Source of the DNA: an uncultured Bacteroidota bacterium
Lineage (GTDB): Bacteria; Bacteroidota; Bacteroidia; Chitinophagales; Chitinophagaceae
Length of the DNA stretch: 6,959 nucleotides
Assembly (NCBI GenBank): GCA_946479055.1
Contig: CAMLEX010000264.1
Coordinates: 1-6,959 of the forward strand
Direction of reading: 5' to 3'
Both the position numbers and the translations under genes were made by a program. The notes under the pieces were generated by a model. That model was not told the DNA's origin, searched no databases, and saw only the letters and a list, made by a program, of their open reading frames with translations. Shown in pieces: positions 5,232 through 6,959 of this stretch. Positions within the stretch are counted from its first letter, which is position 1. Every line of letters begins with the position of its first letter.

Positions 5232-6052
5232 ATGGGAAAAATATTTCTATTAATTTTCTTTTGCTTAGCTCAAATCTCATTCATTTTTTCACAGACAACT
5301 AAAGACAGAAGTAGTATTTGTATTTCAGTTGGTGCTGCAATGCCAACTGGGCAATTTTCAAGTACAGTTTACTTGATTCAAAATCTGGCTTTGCTAAAAC
5401 TGGAGAAGAAGTTTCCATATCCTATTCAAAGCCTTTAACAAAAGGATGGAGTTTTATTGCTCACTTTCAGGGACAACAAAATCCGGTTAACACAAATGCC
5501 TTTGAAAGTAGTTTTTCACAAACTAAAATTTATCAGGGCTTTTCTTTTGGTACCGACCCAAACAATCCACCACCCCCAACTTCATACAAAATTTATCCGA
5601 ATTGGAAATTTGAAAAAAAATCTTGGCTATATGGTGCTTTACTCTTTGGCGGGCAAAGACAGTTCAACGTTGACAAGTCTGATGGATTTAATTTATTTGC
5701 AAAAATTATGGTTGGCGCTATTTATGCCAAATCGCCCAAATTAAATGGTAGTAGTATTACTGACACAGCGACTGCACACATTGAACAAAGCAAAAGTTCT
5801 GCATTTGGAGTTGTGTATTCTTTTGGCGGGGGCTTAAACTATAATTTAACGAAAACGTTTTTCCTGACTTCGACTTTGGCTTACTTCGGGACAAATCAAA
5901 TGAAATTCAAAGATGTTAAAGCTACCTTGACAACTACCAAAGGAACTTTTGGGTCGCCGGAATATTCAGTTCAACAATCAACAACAACTGGAAATGGAAA
6001 ACAAATTACAAGCTCTATAAACATTTCGATTGGAATTGGAATTAGGCTGTAA
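5232..6052 (+). pseudogene. Outer-membrane beta-barrel-type protein, one-base frameshift near its start
   Basis: The first frame (5232 on) gives a signal peptide: a hydrophobic run in residues 4-19, then cleavage after S20 in FIFSQ. The mature start SSICISVGAAMPTGQFSST follows. That frame then turns into unlikely protein and stops at 5436-5438. The frame ending at 6052 continues the barrel from LDSKSGFAKTGEEVSISYSK. It goes on through alternating polar/hydrophobic strands (WLYGALLFGG, FGVVYSFGGGLNYNLTK, FFLTSTLAYFG) to a final strand INISIGIGIRL. The switch lies in 5361-5380. One lost base there, for example TTG-GAT read as TTGAT, would restore 822 nt and 273 residues. No slippery heptamer for programmed frameshifting is seen. 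Function is probably a small porin-like or structural outer-membrane protein; the family is broad and no symbol is justified. Confidence 0.75.
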
Positions 6053-6122
6053 TATTTGACATGAAGAAAATCAGCCTTTTATATAACTACCTCATCCCTG
6101 CAATGTCTTCCACTCAAAGCTG

Positions 6123-6845
6123 CTATTCTATTTCCCGTATATAAAGTGATTTAACTTCTACATTTGTCGGATTGTGCATGTGGCATAATTGAAAGCCTAT
6201 GCGGCCTTCAGAGAAACCGGCATCATGGATAATGTCAATGGTTTTTACACCATTCAGCCATGCTTGTATATGATGACCTTTTGCAACGACATAGTAATGG
6301 TTCCAGTCATTCTTTTTTACAATTTTTGAGACAAGGGAATCCGGGAACTTCTGTACCATGTTGCCCCTGCGTTCTTCCCATAAAGAACCCCAGTAACCTT
6401 TGCCCATATCTACCTGGTAGCCGGGTGCATTGTCCCAGTTAGTAGGATTGATCCGGACACAGACACCGGAATTTGCATCATCGTCTCCCACCATTTTGAT
6501 CAGCACATTTAGTTCAAAGTCTCTGTATGACTTTTTTGTATAGCTGTAATGGTGATCTTTTTCTTTTCCTATTGTACCCTGAAGCAAATGATCCTTCAAT
6601 TGCCAGAAACCAGGTTCAAATTCCCAGTCGTTTCCAGAGATGAGCAGGTTATCCCATCCTTTGCCGGAGGGTTTGTCATTCTTCATTTTTCCGGCAGCCG
6701 GTAAAGTATTCTTTAAAGTGGTATCCGGTTGTGCAGCAGCAGGAAGGTAATAGAATACCAGCACTAGAAAAAATGTGTTAAGCAGAAAGACATGGCTCTT
6801 GCCATGCATCTTTAATTGATAAGTACCCAGTTTAAAGCAAGCCAT
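6123..6845 (-). CDS. Secreted DUF1080 protein (3-keto-disaccharide hydrolase domain)
   Basis: The 240-residue protein has a signal peptide (hydrophobic 19-34, then PAAA|Q at 38/39) and one DUF1080 domain from about 62 to the end. Family features are GFWQLKDHLLQGTIG (79-93), SYRDFELNVLIKM (106-118), NSGVCVRIN (125-133), GYQVDMGKGYWGSLWEERRG (142-161), and a final strand with GRIGFQL and VEVKSLYIREI. The fold is a concanavalin-like beta sandwich, and members of the family act on 3-keto-glycosides or bind carbohydrate. Expected location is periplasm or cell surface. The start at 6845 gives a long, less basic leader; the ATG at residue 13 (6809, MHGKSHV) gives a more ordinary signal peptide, and either is possible. 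It converges on the beta-barrel gene, with 70 bases between stops. No sugar-oxidoreductase partner is visible here. Confidence 0.88.
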   Translation of the reverse strand: MACFKLGTYQLKMHGKSHVFLLNTFFLVLVFYYLPAAAQPDTTLKNTLPAAGKMKNDKPSGKGWDNLLISGNDWEFEPGFWQLKDHLLQGTIGKEKDHHYSYTKKSYRDFELNVLIKMVGDDDANSGVCVRINPTNWDNAPGYQVDMGKGYWGSLWEERRGNMVQKFPDSLVSKIVKKNDWNHYYVVAKGHHIQAWLNGVKTIDIIHDAGFSEGRIGFQLCHMHNPTNVEVKSLYIREIE

Positions 6846-6883
6846 GTTTTTATTTTAAAGATAAGGATTGCTTTTTTGACGGG

Positions 6884-6929
6884 TCTTCATTTATAAAGAT
6901 TCTTAGGCGATGTCCCGGCCAGCAGAATT
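6884..6929. repeat. Terminal imperfect direct repeat, right copy
   Basis: This is the second copy of the 55-100 repeat, at an exact offset of 6829 bases, with the identical core GATTCTTAGGCGATGTC at 6898-6914. No intron is present at the equivalent position (6883/6884), where the sequence reads TTTTTTGACGGG then TCTTC. This copy may therefore show what an uninterrupted site looks like. It lies upstream of the DUF1080 gene. Confidence 0.75.
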
Positions 6930-6959
6930 TGGCATTAAAATGAATTCGTGGCTTGACTC
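6903..6959 (-). CDS. Possible 3' end of a gene cut by the window edge
   Basis: The minus strand is open from the window end to TAA (6903-6905), giving 18 codons that end SAGRDIA. It would be 57 bases upstream of the DUF1080 start on the same strand. The only support is that the left repeat copy reads NTAGRDIA-stop in the same way and that two of the three differences between the conserved cores are silent third-position changes. The piece is too short for a family call. Confidence 0.25.
   Translation of the reverse strand, partial: ESSHEFILMPNSAGRDIA

Noticed and set aside
5370..5390. Programmed -1 ribosomal frameshift in the beta-barrel gene
   Set aside because: No X-XXY-YYZ slippery heptamer or A-rich slip site is present at the switch, and early frameshifting in a secreted barrel has no known role.
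1..6959. CRISPR array, tRNA or rRNA genes
   Set aside because: No regularly spaced repeats and no tRNA-like cloverleaf or rRNA signature were seen.

Overview
The window looks like a piece of a Bacteroidota chromosome, perhaps of the Chitinophagaceae or a relative; that rank is an impression, not a measurement. The DNA is AT-rich and start codons have A/T-rich leaders with almost no Shine-Dalgarno sequence. The one convincing promoter fits the Bacteroidota form (TTTG, 20 bases, TAnnTTTR-like). Signal peptides end in SAQ, FSQ and AAAQ, and a secreted DUF1080 protein is present.

Layout, left to right. Bases 1-54 are the 3' end of a group II intron (last strand of domain V, then domain VI with a bulged branch-point A). 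The following 46 bases (55-100) recur, imperfectly and without gaps, at 6884-6929 near the other end. Next is an unrecognised gene (147-587, +). Four genes then run on the minus strand from 4201 down to 639 with gaps of 11, 5 and 30 bases: two short-chain dehydrogenases, an alpha/beta hydrolase with a signal peptide, and a zinc-less quinone-oxidoreductase-like MDR enzyme. The last has a single-base insertion that breaks it into two frames. Facing them is an HxlR-family regulator (4343-4756, +).

The 141-base divergent intergenic region holds two identical perfect 17-bp palindromes exactly 31 bp apart, the best regulatory signal here. The simplest reading is an electrophile-, quinone- or carbonyl-responsive detoxification or redox operon, controlled by its divergent HxlR repressor through the twin operators. 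The family roles are established knowledge; the inducer and substrates are unknown.

Bases 4757-5231 carry no convincing gene but a series of inverted repeats, including a roughly 130-base imperfect long hairpin (5021-5153) and a strong 11-bp hairpin just before the next gene. That gene (5232-6052, +) is an outer-membrane beta-barrel-type protein, also broken by a one-base frameshift. A DUF1080 (3-keto-disaccharide hydrolase domain) secreted protein faces it (6123-6845, -). Upstream of that gene lies the second copy of the terminal repeat, which also reads as the last codons of a partial ORF.

Two genes each broken by one base, between otherwise clean neighbours, could be real decay or sequencing error; raw reads would decide. 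I did not find a clearly new multi-gene system. The twin-operator redox operon, the folded intergenic element and the paired terminal repeats with an intron at one of them are the observations most worth following.
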